Shown here: piece by piece, positions 7,072 through 17,092 of the stretch
Layout of the letters: each line of letters starts with the position of its first letter
Position numbering within the stretch: position 1 is the first letter of the stretch
NCBI RefSeq assembly: GCF_019634815.1
Contig: NZ_JAHCAP010000025.1
Location: forward strand, 1-44,401
Length of the DNA stretch: 44,401 nucleotides
Source: Dokdonella sp.
GTDB taxonomy: Bacteria; Pseudomonadota; Gammaproteobacteria; Xanthomonadales; Rhodanobacteraceae
Direction of reading: 5' to 3'
Notes under the pieces: generated by a model
What the model saw: the letters and a program-made list of their open reading frames with translations, nothing else
Told to the model about the DNA's origin: nothing
The model's database searches: none
Translations under genes and position numbers: made by a program

Positions 7072-8483
7072 GCGCGCCCCGCACCCTGTTCGAAAAGGTC
7101 TGGGACGCGCATCTGGTGTGCGCGCAGACCAGCGACACCCCCGCGGTGCTGTTCATCGACCTGCACCTGATCCACGAAGTCACCTCGCCACAGGCCTTCG
7201 ACGAACTGCGCGCGCGTGGTCTTGGCGTGCGTCTTCCCGAGCGCACGCTGGCCACGCTCGATCACTCCACGCCGACCTTGCCCGGCGATGCCAACGGCGA
7301 GCGGCCCTATGCCACGCCCGCGGCCAAGGCGCAGGTCGAGCAACTGCAAGCCAACTGCGCGCAGTTCGGCGTGCAATTGCACGGCTGGGACAGCCGCGAG
7401 CGCGGCATCGTGCACGTGATCGGCCCGGAGCTCGGCGCGACCTTGCCGGGCAGCACGATCGTCTGCGGCGACAGCCACACCTCCACGCACGGCGCCTTCG
7501 GCGCGCTCGCCTTCGGCATCGGCACCACCGAAGTCGGCCATGTGCTCGCCAGTCAATGCCTGCTGCAGAGCAAACCGAAAACGATGGCGATCGAAGTCGA
7601 TGGCGCCCTGCCGGCGGGCGTGAGCGCGAAGGACCTGATCCTGCACATCATCGGCCAGATCGGCATCGCCGGCGGCACCGGGCACGTGATCGAGTATCGC
7701 GGCGCGGCGATCCGCGCACTGTCGATGGAAGAGCGCATGACGGTGTGCAACATGTCGATCGAAGCCGGCGCGCGCGCCGGCATGATCGCGCCCGACGAGG
7801 TCACCTTCGCGTGGCTCGCAGGCCGACCTCGCGCGCCACGTGGCAAGGACTGGGACAGCGCGGTCGCGCACTGGCGCACGCTCGCCAGTGATCCCGGCGC
7901 GCGTTTCGATCAGACCGTCCACATCGATGCAGGCAAGGTGCGGCCGACCGTGACCTGGGGCACGCATCCGGGCATGGCGATCGCGCTCGATGCACCGGTA
8001 CCGGTTGCGCGCGATGCAGTCGAGCAGCGCGCGCTCGACTACATGCAAGGCCGCAGCGGACAGCCGATGCTCGGCACGCGGGTCGACGTGGTGTTCGTCG
8101 GCAGTTGCACCAATGGCCGGCTGTCCGACCTGCGCGAAGTCGCCGCGATCCTGCGCGGTCGCCGCATCGCCAGCCATGTGCGCATGCTGGTGGTGCCGGG
8201 CTCGGAAAGCGTGCGCCGCGATGCCGAGGCGGAAGGGCTGCACGAGACGATCTGCGCGGCCGGCGCGCAGTGGCGCCTGCCGGGCTGCTCGATGTGCATC
8301 GCGATGAACGGCGACATCGCCGCCAAGGGCGAGCTGGTCGTCTCCACCTCCAACCGCAACTTCGAAGGTCGCCAGGGCCAGGGTGCGCGCAGCGTGCTCG
8401 CCAGTCCCGCAGTCGCGGCGGCGAGCGCCGTCGCCGGCCAGCTTGCCGATCCCCGCCAGTATCTCAACGAGGCCGCTGCATGA
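7068..8483 (+). CDS. leuC: 3-isopropylmalate dehydratase large subunit
   Basis: With LeuD it isomerises 2- to 3-isopropylmalate through a [4Fe-4S] cluster. The 471-residue aconitase-family protein has its three cluster ligands at Cys347 (GSCTNGR), Cys407 and Cys410 (GCSMC), the same numbers as in E. coli LeuC. Other signatures are [14 protein letters not shown] near the N-terminus and [20 protein letters not shown]. It starts in an ATGA overlap with ilvE and ends in one with leuD, which should help equal synthesis of the two subunits. Confidence 0.97.
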   Translation: MSAPRTLFEKVWDAHLVCAQTSDTPAVLFIDLHLIHEVTSPQAFDELRARGLGVRLPERTLATLDHSTPTLPGDANGERPYATPAAKAQVEQLQANCAQFGVQLHGWDSRERGIVHVIGPELGATLPGSTIVCGDSHTSTHGAFGALAFGIGTTEVGHVLASQCLLQSKPKTMAIEVDGALPAGVSAKDLILHIIGQIGIAGGTGHVIEYRGAAIRALSMEERMTVCNMSIEAGARAGMIAPDEVTFAWLAGRPRAPRGKDWDSAVAHWRTLASDPGARFDQTVHIDAGKVRPTVTWGTHPGMAIALDAPVPVARDAVEQRALDYMQGRSGQPMLGTRVDVVFVGSCTNGRLSDLREVAAILRGRRIASHVRMLVVPGSESVRRDAEAEGLHETICAAGAQWRLPGCSMCIAMNGDIAAKGELVVSTSNRNFEGRQGQGARSVLASPAVAAASAVAGQLADPRQYLNEAAA

Positions 8484-9079
8484 ACGCCGTCACCCGCATC
8501 CATTCGCGCAGCGTCGTGCTCGCCGATGAAAACATCGACACCGATCGCGTCATCCCCGCGCGCTTCCTCGCCACCACCACGCGCAGCGGTCTGGGCCGGC
8601 ACTGCTTCAGCGACTGGCGCTATCTGCCCGATGGCAGCGACAACCCGGCCTTCGCGCTCAACCAGCCGAGCGCGCGCGGCTGCTCGATCCTCGTCGCCGG
8701 ACGCAATTTCGGCTGTGGTTCCTCGCGCGAACATGCGCCGTGGGCGCTGCTCGACTACGGCATCGAAGCGGTGCTCTCCTGCGAGATCGCCGACATCTTC
8801 CGCAGCAATGCGCTCAAGAACGGCCTGCTCGCGATCGTGCTGAGCGAGCCCGAACATCGCTGGCTGCTCGAGCATCCGGGCATCGAACTGGCGATCGACG
8901 TGCGCACGCAGACGATCAGCTTGCCCGATGGCGGGCGGATTGCCTTCGAGATCGATGCCTTCGCACGTCACTGCCTGCTCGAAGGCGTCGATCAGCTCGG
9001 TTATCTGCTCGCGCGCAGCGCGCAGATCGATGCCTATCTGCAGTCTCGTGCGGTCGTTTCGGCAGGAGTTGCGGCATGA
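8480..9079 (+). CDS. leuD: 3-isopropylmalate dehydratase small subunit
   Basis: Swivelling-domain partner of LeuC, completing the isomerase active site. The 199-residue protein has the [11 protein letters not shown] segment near residue 20-30 and the substrate loop [17 protein letters not shown] (about 75-91), both typical of LeuD; length equals the E. coli protein (201). It overlaps leuC and leuB by 4 nt each (ATGA). Confidence 0.97.
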   Translation: MNAVTRIHSRSVVLADENIDTDRVIPARFLATTTRSGLGRHCFSDWRYLPDGSDNPAFALNQPSARGCSILVAGRNFGCGSSREHAPWALLDYGIEAVLSCEIADIFRSNALKNGLLAIVLSEPEHRWLLEHPGIELAIDVRTQTISLPDGGRIAFEIDAFARHCLLEGVDQLGYLLARSAQIDAYLQSRAVVSAGVAA

Positions 9080-10176
9080 AGGCGCGCATCGTCTGTCTGC
9101 CCGGTGATGGCGTCGGGCCCGAAGTGACTGCGGCCGCGATCGCGGTGCTCAAGGCGGTGGCCGCACATTGCGGTCATGGCTTCGAATTCTCCGAGCATGC
9201 GCTCGGCGGTTGCGCGATCGACGCCTGCGGCGAGCCCTTGCCCGCATCCACGCTGGCTGCGTGCAAGACCGCCGACGCGGTGCTGCTTGGCGCAGTCGGC
9301 GGACCGAAGTGGTCCGATCCCGCGGCCACCGTGCGACCCGAACAGGGCCTGCTCGCCTTGCGCGCGGGGCTGGGCGTGTATGCGAACCTGCGCCCGCTGA
9401 GCGTGCATCCCGCGCTCACCGCGCTGTCGCCGCTCAAGGACGACAAGCTCGCGGGCGTGGACATCCTGTTCGTGCGCGAGCTCACCGGCGGCGCCTACTT
9501 CGGCGCCAGGACGCGCAGCAAGGACGCCGCCACGGACGAATGCAAATACACCGTGGCCGAAATCGAACGCGTCGCGCGACGCGCCTTCGAGCTCGCCGGC
9601 GCGCGGCGCGGGCATCTGACCTCGGTCGACAAGGCCAACGTGCTCGAAACCTCGCGCCTGTGGCGCAGCACGCTCGATCGCCTCGCCGCCGACTATCCCA
9701 CGGTCAGGCTCGAGCACCAGCTCGTCGATTCGATGGCGATGTTGCTGCTCACGCGCCCGGCGAGCTACGACGTGGTCGTCACCGAAAACCTGTTCGGCGA
9801 CATCCTCACCGACGAGGCCGCGGCGATCGCGGGCTCGCTCGGTCTGTTGCCATCGGCTTCGCTCGGCGACGGTGCCTGCGGACTGTACGAACCGATCCAC
9901 GGCTCGGCGCCCGACATCGCCGGCCAGGGCATTGCCAATCCGAGCGGCGCGATCCTCTCGGCGGCGCTCCTCTTGCGCCATTCGCTGCGGCTCGAACGCG
10001 AAGCCGCCGCAGTCGAGGCCGCAGTCGCGCGCGTGCTGCGTGATGGCCCGCGCCCGCGCGATCTGGGTGGCAGCGCAAGCACGCGGCAAGTGTGCGATGC
10101 GGTGCTGGCCGCGCTCGCCGCGAACCTGTCGGCTGCGCAGACCTACGCCGATCCGATGAACGCCTGCTGCGGTTGA
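9076..10176 (+). CDS. leuB: 3-isopropylmalate dehydrogenase
   Basis: Oxidative decarboxylation of 3-isopropylmalate to 2-oxoisocaproate using NAD. The 366-residue protein carries the family's LPGDGVGPEV start, LLGAVGGPKW, the RELTGGAYFG substrate loop, the VDKANVLETSRLWR helix, and NLFGDILTDEAAAIAGSLG with the metal-binding aspartates; GLYEPIHGSAPDIAGQGIANP holds the NAD-binding region. Its start is in an ATGA overlap with leuD after GGAG at 9065-9068. A 36-nt gap separates it from ilvD, the first break in the overlapping chain. Confidence 0.97.
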   Translation: MKARIVCLPGDGVGPEVTAAAIAVLKAVAAHCGHGFEFSEHALGGCAIDACGEPLPASTLAACKTADAVLLGAVGGPKWSDPAATVRPEQGLLALRAGLGVYANLRPLSVHPALTALSPLKDDKLAGVDILFVRELTGGAYFGARTRSKDAATDECKYTVAEIERVARRAFELAGARRGHLTSVDKANVLETSRLWRSTLDRLAADYPTVRLEHQLVDSMAMLLLTRPASYDVVVTENLFGDILTDEAAAIAGSLGLLPSASLGDGACGLYEPIHGSAPDIAGQGIANPSGAILSAALLLRHSLRLEREAAAVEAAVARVLRDGPRPRDLGGSASTRQVCDAVLAALAANLSAAQTYADPMNACCG

Positions 10177-10212
10177 ACGCCATGACTTTTCTTCTTGCAA
10201 CGGAATACTTCC

Positions 10213-11913
10213 ATGCGCAGTGATCTCATCAAGACCGGCGCCGAGCGCGCGCCCGCCCGCGCGATGCTGCGCGCCACCGGCATCGACGATGCGGGGCTCA
10301 GGAAACCGCTGGTGGCGATCGTCCACACCTGGTCGGATGTCTCGCCCTGCAATCTCAACCTGCGCGATCTCGCGCGCGCCGCCGCCGAGGGCATCCGCGC
10401 CGCGGGCGGCACGCCGGTCGAGTTCAACACCATCGCGGTCACCGACGGCATCGCCATGGGCACGCCGGGCATGCGCTACTCGCTGGTGAGTCGCGAGATC
10501 ATCACCGACTCGATCGAGGCCGCGGTCGAAGGGCATTGCCTGGATGCGATGCTGCTGCTGTGCGGCTGCGACAAGACGATTCCCGCCGCGGCGATGGCGA
10601 TGGCGCGGCTGGACATTCCGAGCGTCGCGCTCTACGGCGGCACCATCGCCCACGGCCTGCACGATGGCCAGCCGATCACCATCCAGCAGGTGTTCGAAGC
10701 GGTCGGCGCACACGCGGCCGGTCGCATCGACGCCGCCGAACTCGAGCGCGTCGAATGCGATGCCTGCACCTGCTCGGGCGCGGGTGCCTGCGGCGGCCAG
10801 TTCACCGCCAACACGATGGCGATGGTGCTGAGCACGCTCGGTCTGTCGCCGCTCGGCCTCAACGACATCCCCGCGACCCACGCCGACAAGGCGAAGGCGG
10901 CGCATCGCTGCGGCGAGCTGGTGATGCAATGCCTGCGCGAGGGGCGCCGGCCACGCGCGCTGATCACGCGCGACTCACTGGCCAATGCCGCGCGCATGGT
11001 CGCGGCCACGGCGGGTTCGACCAATGCGGTGCTGCATCTGCTGGCGATCGCGCGCGAGGCTGGCGTGGAGTGGTCGCTCGAGGATTTCCAGCCGGCTTCC
11101 GAAGGCACGCCGGTGATTGCCGATCTGCTCCCGGGCGGGCGCTACACCGCGGTGGAATTGTTCGCTGCGGGCGGCAGCGCGCGCGTCGCGCAGGAACTCA
11201 TCGCGGCCGGCCTCCTGGTCGACACGCCGACCGTGACCGGTCGCTGCCTGTTCGCCGAAGCCGCAGCCGCGCCGCGCGTCGCCAATCAGAAAGTCGTTCA
11301 TCCGCCCAGCGCGCCGCTCAAGCCACGCGGTGGTTACTCGATCCTCTACGGCAATCTCGCGCCCGATGGCTGCATCCTCAAGCTCGCGGGCAAGGGCGCC
11401 ACGCACTTCGAAGGCACGGCGCGCGTGTTCGAAAGCGAGGAAGCCGCCTTCGCCGCAGTGCAGGACGGCTTTATCGGCAAGGGCGAGGTGGTCGTGATCC
11501 GCAACGAAGGCCCGGCCGGCGGCCCCGGCATGCGCGAGATGCTCGGCGTCACCGCCGCGCTGATCGGGCGCGGTCTCGGTGATGACGTCGCCCTCATCAC
11601 CGATGGCCGCTTCTCGGGCGCAACCCACGGTTTCATGGTCGGCCACATCGCGCCCGAAGCCGCGCGTGGCGGGCCGATTGCCTTGCTCGTCGACGGCGAT
11701 CGCATCCGCATCGACGCCGACACGCGGCAGATCAGCACCGACGCCGATCTCGTCGCGCGTCGCAAACACTGGCAGGCGCCCGCACCCAAGGTCGTGCGCG
11801 GCGCACTCGCCAAGTTCGCGCTGCTGGTCGGCTCGGCCTCCGATGGCGCGATCACCCAGCCGGTATTCGACACCCCCGTTTCTTCCACCCCACGTTCTGG
11901 AGTTCCCGCATGA
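10213..11913 (+). CDS. ilvD: Dihydroxy-acid dehydratase
   Basis: Dehydrates the dihydroxy acids to the keto acids of Ile and Val; iron-sulfur enzyme. The 566-residue protein has the cluster cysteines in the family positions: Cys46 (SDVSPCNLN), the CGCDK at 117-121, and CDACTCSG at 182-189, then [11 protein letters not shown]. The C-terminal [20 protein letters not shown] is the family's second signature. The ATG at 10213 is preferred over an upstream TTG (10195) because homologues begin with an M-R-S-D-x-I-K sequence; GGAA at 10202-10205 is a modest ribosome site. Overlaps ilvC by 4 nt. Confidence 0.96.
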   Translation: MRSDLIKTGAERAPARAMLRATGIDDAGLRKPLVAIVHTWSDVSPCNLNLRDLARAAAEGIRAAGGTPVEFNTIAVTDGIAMGTPGMRYSLVSREIITDSIEAAVEGHCLDAMLLLCGCDKTIPAAAMAMARLDIPSVALYGGTIAHGLHDGQPITIQQVFEAVGAHAAGRIDAAELERVECDACTCSGAGACGGQFTANTMAMVLSTLGLSPLGLNDIPATHADKAKAAHRCGELVMQCLREGRRPRALITRDSLANAARMVAATAGSTNAVLHLLAIAREAGVEWSLEDFQPASEGTPVIADLLPGGRYTAVELFAAGGSARVAQELIAAGLLVDTPTVTGRCLFAEAAAAPRVANQKVVHPPSAPLKPRGGYSILYGNLAPDGCILKLAGKGATHFEGTARVFESEEAAFAAVQDGFIGKGEVVVIRNEGPAGGPGMREMLGVTAALIGRGLGDDVALITDGRFSGATHGFMVGHIAPEAARGGPIALLVDGDRIRIDADTRQISTDADLVARRKHWQAPAPKVVRGALAKFALLVGSASDGAITQPVFDTPVSSTPRSGVPA

Positions 11914-12920
11914 GTCAGGTCAATGCCTTGTCTTCTTCCCGCATCGCCGTGCTTGGTTACGGCAGTCAGGGCCGCGCGCACGCGCTCAATCTCGCCGAGT
12001 CGGGCCTGGATGTCGTGGTCGGCGTGCGCAAGGACGGTCCCTCGTGGCAGCGCGCACAGGCCGATGGCCTCAAGGTTGCCGAGCCTGCGGCCGCAGTGCG
12101 CGATGCCGATCTGGTCGCCGTGCTCACGCCCGACATGGTGCAGCCCGCGCTGTATCGCGAGGCGATCGAACCCAACCTCAAGCCGGGCGCGGTGCTGCTG
12201 TTCGCGCATGGTTTCAACGTGCACTTCAAGCAGATCAGCCCGCGCAGCGACATCGACGTGGTGCTGGTTGCGCCCAAGGGGCCGGGCGCGCTGGTGCGCA
12301 GCGAATACGAGCGTGGACGCGGCGTGCCCTGCCTGTACGCCGTGCATCAGGATGCCAGCGGTCACGCCGAACAACGCGCACGCGCCTACGCCGACGGCAT
12401 CGGCGGCGGCCGCGCGCTGCTGATCAAGACCGACTTCCGCGAGGAAACTGAAACCGACCTGTTCGGCGAGCAGGCCGTGTTGTGCGGTGGCGCCAGCGAA
12501 CTGGTGACCAAGGGTTTCGAGACGCTGGTCGAAGCCGGATACCAACCCGAGATCGCCTATTACGAGGTGATGCACGAGCTCAAGCTGATCGTCGACCTGT
12601 TCTACGAAGGCGGCCTCGCACGCATGTTGCAGTTCGTCTCCGAGACCGCGCAGTACGGCGATTACGTGAGCGGCCCGCGCGTGGTCGATGCCGGCGTCAA
12701 GGCGCGCATGAAGGAGGTGCTGCGCGACATCCAGGACGGCACGTTTGCGCGCAATTGGACGGCCGAATACGCCGCCGGCCTGCCCAACTACCAGCGCCTC
12801 AAGCAGGCCGATCTGGATCACCCGATCGAACAGGTCGGCCAGAAGCTGCGCGCGCGCATGGCCTGGCTGCAGCCGGAGAAATCCGGCGCCGGTTCGGTGT
12901 CGCTCAAGAAAGCCGGCTGA
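11910..12920 (+). CDS. ilvC: Ketol-acid reductoisomerase, class I
   Basis: Isomerises and reduces acetolactate and acetohydroxybutyrate with NADPH and Mg. The 336-residue protein belongs to the short class I form (the E. coli class II enzyme is 491). It shows [15 protein letters not shown] (nucleotide fold, near residue 14-28), the [19 protein letters not shown] segment, and the metal-ligand helices [12 protein letters not shown] and [19 protein letters not shown]. The usual N-terminal strand (KVYYDxDAD-type) is replaced by a short M-S-Q-V-N-A-L start. ATG 11910 is fixed by the ATGA overlap with ilvD. Confidence 0.96.
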   Translation: MSQVNALSSSRIAVLGYGSQGRAHALNLAESGLDVVVGVRKDGPSWQRAQADGLKVAEPAAAVRDADLVAVLTPDMVQPALYREAIEPNLKPGAVLLFAHGFNVHFKQISPRSDIDVVLVAPKGPGALVRSEYERGRGVPCLYAVHQDASGHAEQRARAYADGIGGGRALLIKTDFREETETDLFGEQAVLCGGASELVTKGFETLVEAGYQPEIAYYEVMHELKLIVDLFYEGGLARMLQFVSETAQYGDYVSGPRVVDAGVKARMKEVLRDIQDGTFARNWTAEYAAGLPNYQRLKQADLDHPIEQVGQKLRARMAWLQPEKSGAGSVSLKKAG

Positions 12921-12967
12921 AGCAAGCGCCGCAGCCAGACCCTCACGTTCACCACCGGAGAATCCGC

Positions 12968-13309
12968 ATGAAACGTTTCCACATCGCCATCGCCGTCGCC
13001 GACGTCGATGCCTCCATCGCCGACTACAGCAAGCGCCTGGGCCAGCCGCCGCAGGCGGTGGTGCTCGACACCTATGCCATGTGGCGCACCAACCAGCTCA
13101 ATCTGTCGGTGCGCCACGATCCCGCGCACGCCGGCCAGATCCTCCAGATCGGTTTCGAGGATGACGCGGCGACAGGATTTGCCAGCGACACCGACATCAA
13201 CGGCATCGAGTGGCAGCGTTTCTCCACGCTCGAACAGGACCTGCAGATCATCGCCCGCTTCGGCGTGCCGGTGCATCCGGCCGAACCGCGCGAACTGATC
13301 CGCAACTGA
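12968..13309 (+). CDS. Small VOC-family (glyoxalase-fold) protein inside the ilv operon
   Basis: A 113-residue protein beginning MKRFHIAIAVADVDASIADYS, the typical first strand and helix of a vicinal-oxygen-chelate module (His5 at the usual first metal-ligand place), followed by QLNLSVRH and a second half ending in HPAEPREL. It is one VOC half-unit plus extension, so a homodimer is likely. GGAG (12957-12960) is 7 nt from the ATG. It lies 47 nt after ilvC and 20 nt before ilvB, so it is cotranscribed with acetolactate metabolism genes. I know of no assigned role; possibilities are handling a reactive dicarbonyl side product or a regulatory or assembly role for acetolactate synthase. Function is open. 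Confidence 0.8.
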   Translation: MKRFHIAIAVADVDASIADYSKRLGQPPQAVVLDTYAMWRTNQLNLSVRHDPAHAGQILQIGFEDDAATGFASDTDINGIEWQRFSTLEQDLQIIARFGVPVHPAEPRELIRN

Positions 13310-13329
13310 GCCGCAGCCGAGGAGTCAAC

Positions 13330-15195
13330 GTGAACCTGCCCCTGCCAACCGCAGTCCCATCGCCGGCGCCGGAGGCGCCGCATCCGCGCGCCGGCGAACA
13401 TCTCAGCGGCGCCGACATCATCGTGCAGATCCTCGTCGACGAAGGTTGCGAGGTGCTGTTCGGCTATTCGGGCGGCGCGATCCTGCCGGTCTACGACGCG
13501 ATCTTTCGCCACAACGCGCAGCATCTGCGCGCCGACGGCAGCGAACCGATGCCGCTGATCGTGCCTGCCAACGAACAGGGCGCGGGCTTCATGGCGGCCG
13601 GCCATGCGCGCGCCTCGGGCAAGGTCGGCGTCGCGGTGGTGACTTCGGGCCCGGGCGCGACCAACCTCGTCACGCCGATCCGCGATGCGATGGCCGACTC
13701 GGTGCCGATGCTGGCGATCTGCGGTCAGGTGCCGACTGCGGTGCTGGGCAGCGATGCGTTCCAGGAGGCACCGGTGGCCAACATCATGGCTTCCTGCGCC
13801 AAGCATGTGTTCCTGGTCACCGAGCCCGAACAACTCGAAGCGACCCTGCGCACCGCCTTCGAGATCGCGCGCAGCGGACGCCCCGGCCCGGTGGTGGTCG
13901 ACATTCCCAAGGATGTGCAGAACGCAATGCTGGCGTTCGACGGCGCCTGCCGGCTGCCGATTCCCGGCTATCGCGCACGCTTGCGCGCGACCGCGCAGTC
14001 ACAGCTCGGCGAAGATGCCTGCGCGCGCTTCTTCAACGCGCTCGCGCAGGCGCGGCGACCGCTGATCTATGCCGGTGGCGGCGTGATCGCTGCGGACGCC
14101 AGTGCGGCCCTGCATGAATTTGCCACCACGTTCGGCATTCCGGTGACAACCACGCTGATGGGTCTGGGCGGATTCGACACCACCCATCCGCTGGCGCTGC
14201 ACATGCTCGGCATGCATGGCACCGCGTATGCGAATTACGCGGTCGAGGATTGCGATTTCCTGATCGCGCTCGGCGCGCGCTTCGATGATCGCGTCGCCGG
14301 CGTGCCGGCGCGCTTCGCTCCGCGGGCGCAGTTCATCGCCCAGATCGACATCGATGCGGCCGAGGTCGGCAAGGTCAAGGCGGTCGACTGGCATCACGTC
14401 GGGCCGCTGCGCGCGGCGCTCGAACGCCTGCTGCGCCACGGCCGCGCGCGCGCCGCGCAGCCCGATTTCAGTGCATGGCATGCGCATCTGGCGCAGCTCA
14501 AGCGCGCGCATGCGCTCGACTACGACCGCGACAGCGTCTTGATCCAGCCGCAAGCGGTGATCGAGGCGATCAACCGGCACACGCGCGGCCGCGCGATCAT
14601 CAGCACCGGCGTCGGCCAGCACCAGATGTGGGCGGCGCAATATTTCGATTTCCGTGCGCCGCGCCACTGGCTCACCTCGGGCTCGATGGGCACGATGGGC
14701 TTCGGCCTGCCGGCCGCGATCGGGGCGCAGTTCGCGCGGCCCGATGCGCTGGTGATCGACATCGATGGCGACGGCAGCATCCGCATGAACCTCGGCGAGC
14801 TGGAGACGGTGACCAGCTACGGCCTGCCGCTCAAGATCGTCGTGCTCAACAACGTCGGCGACGGCATGGTGCGGCAGTGGCAGAAGCTGTTTTTCGATGG
14901 CCGCTTCAGCGCCACCGATCGCAGTCTGCGGCGCAAGGATTTCGTGATGGCGGCGCAAGCCGACGGCTTCGGCTGGGTGCGCCGACTCGAGCGCAAGGAA
15001 GACCTCGAAACGGTGATCGCCGAGTTCCTCGCCCACCCCGGTGCGGCCTTCCTCGAAGTGATGATCGATCCCGATGCCGGCGTCTATCCGATGGTCGGGC
15101 CGGGCAAGTCCTACGCGCAGATGATCACCGGCCCGTTCATTGCCGAGCGCGGCGAGAGCGCGATCGCGCCCGCGCAAACCGCCGACATGTTCTGA
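13330..15195 (+). CDS. ilvB: Acetolactate synthase large (catalytic) subunit
   Basis: TPP- and FAD-dependent condensation of two pyruvates, or pyruvate and 2-oxobutyrate, the shared first step for Val/Leu and Ile. The 621-residue protein has the Pyr domain (FGYSGGAILPVYDA; catalytic Glu82 in ANEQGAG), the FAD-binding middle, and the TPP motif GDG at 480-482 running to VVLNN. WQKLFFDGRFS keeps the Trp of the herbicide-site region. Two oddities: the residue before the catalytic Glu is Asn where E. coli-type enzymes have His, and about nine residues are inserted before it (RHNAQHLRADGSEP). The start is GTG at 13330 behind GGAG (13321-13324); the first 30 residues are a Pro-rich extension. It could equally be called ilvG. 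Confidence 0.95.
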   Translation: MNLPLPTAVPSPAPEAPHPRAGEHLSGADIIVQILVDEGCEVLFGYSGGAILPVYDAIFRHNAQHLRADGSEPMPLIVPANEQGAGFMAAGHARASGKVGVAVVTSGPGATNLVTPIRDAMADSVPMLAICGQVPTAVLGSDAFQEAPVANIMASCAKHVFLVTEPEQLEATLRTAFEIARSGRPGPVVVDIPKDVQNAMLAFDGACRLPIPGYRARLRATAQSQLGEDACARFFNALAQARRPLIYAGGGVIAADASAALHEFATTFGIPVTTTLMGLGGFDTTHPLALHMLGMHGTAYANYAVEDCDFLIALGARFDDRVAGVPARFAPRAQFIAQIDIDAAEVGKVKAVDWHHVGPLRAALERLLRHGRARAAQPDFSAWHAHLAQLKRAHALDYDRDSVLIQPQAVIEAINRHTRGRAIISTGVGQHQMWAAQYFDFRAPRHWLTSGSMGTMGFGLPAAIGAQFARPDALVIDIDGDGSIRMNLGELETVTSYGLPLKIVVLNNVGDGMVRQWQKLFFDGRFSATDRSLRRKDFVMAAQADGFGWVRRLERKEDLETVIAEFLAHPGAAFLEVMIDPDAGVYPMVGPGKSYAQMITGPFIAERGESAIAPAQTADMF

Positions 15196-15230
15196 ACCGA
15201 CCTCGCGCAGCGACCCACGTGGAGACGACC

Positions 15231-15509
15231 ATGAAACACACCTTGTTCATCCTGTTGCAGAACGAATCGGGCGCGCTGCTGCGCGTGGCCGGGCTGTTCG
15301 CCGCGCGCCACTGCAACATCGACACGCTCACCGTCGCCACCACCCACGATCCGGCCATTTCCCAGCTCACGCTCGTCATGCACGGCAGCACGGCGCTGCT
15401 TGAACAGGTGGTGCGGCAGACGCGCAAGCTGGTCGACGTGCTCGACGTCAACACGCTGTCACTGGTCGGCACCGAGCAGCGGCTCCTCGCCCTGGCGAGC
15501 AGCGCGTGA
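15231..15509 (+). CDS. ilvN: Acetolactate synthase small (regulatory) subunit, ACT domain only
   Basis: Binds the large subunit, raises its activity and normally confers valine inhibition. The 92-residue protein is a single ACT domain closely resembling the first half of E. coli IlvH: LQNESGALLRVAGLF and NIDTLTV, keeping Asn11, Gly14 and Asn29, positions tied to valine sensitivity in IlvH. The second, C-terminal domain of IlvH (163 residues) is absent, so it is IlvM-sized but IlvH-like in sequence. GGAG (15221-15224) is 6 nt from the ATG. Its stop overlaps ilvA (GTGA). Confidence 0.93.
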   Translation: MKHTLFILLQNESGALLRVAGLFAARHCNIDTLTVATTHDPAISQLTLVMHGSTALLEQVVRQTRKLVDVLDVNTLSLVGTEQRLLALASSA

Positions 15510-17068
15510 ACGCCTGCATGAACCCGGTCGCCGATGAACTTGACTCGCTGGAAACGGTGCTGCTGCGGCGCGCGCTCGACGCGGGCGTCTACGAAGTCGC
15601 GCGGCAAACACCGCTTGAGGAAGCGCCGCTGCTGTCGACGCGCTGCGGCGCGCGCGTGCTGCTCAAGCGCGAGGACCAGCAGCCGGCGTTCTCGTTCAAG
15701 CTGCGCGGCGCATGGAGCCGCATGCAGCGGCTGGATGCGCTGCAGCGCGCGCGCGGCGTGATCGCGGCATCGGCAGGCAATCATGCGCAGGGCGTGGCAC
15801 TGGCCGCGGCCAGGCTCGGCGTGCGCGCGACGATCGTGATGCCGGTGACCGCGCCGCAAGTGAAGATCGATGCGGTGCGCCGCATCGGCGGCAAGCATGT
15901 CGAGATCGTGCTGGCTGGCGATTCCTACAGCGATGCGCAGGCGCATGCGCTGCGCCTGCAGGCCGAGCGCGGCCTCGAGTTCGTGCATCCCTTCGATGAT
16001 CTCGACGTGATCGCCGGACAGGCCACCGTCGCACTCGAATTGATCGAACAGGCACCGACCGACCTGCACGCGCTGTTCGTGCCCATCGGCGGTGGCGGTC
16101 TGGCTGCGGGTGTCGCCAGCGTGATCAAGCAGGAACGCCCGCTGTGGCGCGTGTTCGGCGTGCAGGCCTGCGATGCCGACGCGATGGCGCGCTCGCTCGA
16201 AGCCGGCGAGCGCATCGCGCTCGACGAGGTCGGCCTGTTTGCCGACGGCACCGCGGTCAAGCGCGCCGGCGCGCTCACCTTCGAATTGTGCCAGCGTCAT
16301 CTCGACGGCATCGTGCGCGTGGATGCCGACGCGATCTGTGCGGCGATCCGCGATGTCTACGAAGTCGACCGCAGCGTACCCGAACCAGCCGGCGCGCTCG
16401 CGCTGGCCGGACTCAAGCAGTACGCGGCCACGCATGCATCGACGGGTCCGCTCGCGGCGATCGTGTCGGGCGCCAACATGAATTTCGATCGCCTGCGCTT
16501 CGTCGCCGAGCGCGCCGAGGTCGGCGAACAGCGCGAGGCGATCTTCGCGGTGACGATACCCGAGGAGCGCGGCAGCTTTCGCCGCTTCTGCGCTGCGCTG
16601 GGTCGCCACGACATCACCGAATTCAACTATCGCATCGGCGATGCGCGCCGCGCGCACATCTTCGTGGGCATCCGCATCGCCGCGCGCGAGGATCGCGAGC
16701 GGCTCGCGCTGCGCTTCATCGAGCAGCGCTTCGACGTGCTCGATCTCACCGACGACGAACTGTCCAAGCAGCACCTGCGCCACATGGTCGGCGGTCGCTC
16801 GCCACTGGCGCGCAACGAACGCCTGTACCGTTTCGAGTTTCCGGAACGCCCCGGCGCGCTGCCCGAGTTCCTCGCGCAATTGCATCCGGACTGGAACATC
16901 AGCCTGTTCCACTACCGCAACCACGGCGCCGACCACGGCCGCATCCTCGTCGGCATCCAGGTGCCCGATGCCGAGTTGCCACTGTGGCAGGACTGCCTCG
17001 CACGACTGGGCTTTGCGCACTGCGACGAAAGCGACAATCCGGCCTATCGCCTGCTGTTACGTGCCTGA
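15506..17068 (+). CDS. ilvA: Threonine deaminase, biosynthetic
   Basis: PLP enzyme converting threonine to 2-oxobutyrate, the entry to isoleucine. The 520-residue protein has the PLP lysine Lys65 in AFSFKLRGA, the SAGNHAQG loop, the GGGGL phosphate-binding loop, and two C-terminal ACT-like regulatory domains from about residue 330 (EERGSFRRFCAALG; then FPERPGALPEFLAQL), so it is the isoleucine-inhibited form, not the catabolic TdcB type. The start is GTG 15506 in a GTGA overlap with ilvN; an ATG 12 nt on (15518) is possible. Last gene of the operon, ending 24 nt from convergent phoU with no clear terminator between. Confidence 0.95.
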   Translation: MNACMNPVADELDSLETVLLRRALDAGVYEVARQTPLEEAPLLSTRCGARVLLKREDQQPAFSFKLRGAWSRMQRLDALQRARGVIAASAGNHAQGVALAAARLGVRATIVMPVTAPQVKIDAVRRIGGKHVEIVLAGDSYSDAQAHALRLQAERGLEFVHPFDDLDVIAGQATVALELIEQAPTDLHALFVPIGGGGLAAGVASVIKQERPLWRVFGVQACDADAMARSLEAGERIALDEVGLFADGTAVKRAGALTFELCQRHLDGIVRVDADAICAAIRDVYEVDRSVPEPAGALALAGLKQYAATHASTGPLAAIVSGANMNFDRLRFVAERAEVGEQREAIFAVTIPEERGSFRRFCAALGRHDITEFNYRIGDARRAHIFVGIRIAAREDRERLALRFIEQRFDVLDLTDDELSKQHLRHMVGGRSPLARNERLYRFEFPERPGALPEFLAQLHPDWNISLFHYRNHGADHGRILVGIQVPDAELPLWQDCLARLGFAHCDESDNPAYRLLLRA

Positions 17069-17092
17069 ACCCGGCCAAGGCGCGCGCAAGCG

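Noticed and set aside
9034..10929. A 631-codon open frame on the minus strand
   Set aside because: Antisense shadow of leuB and ilvD; no ribosome site and no recognisable domains.
15137..17020. A 627-codon open frame on the minus strand
   Set aside because: Antisense shadow of ilvN and ilvA, with the usual His/Arg/Asp-rich composition of such frames.
17069..17092. Terminator between ilvA and phoU
   Set aside because: Only 24 nt separate the two stops and no stem with a T-run can be drawn there.
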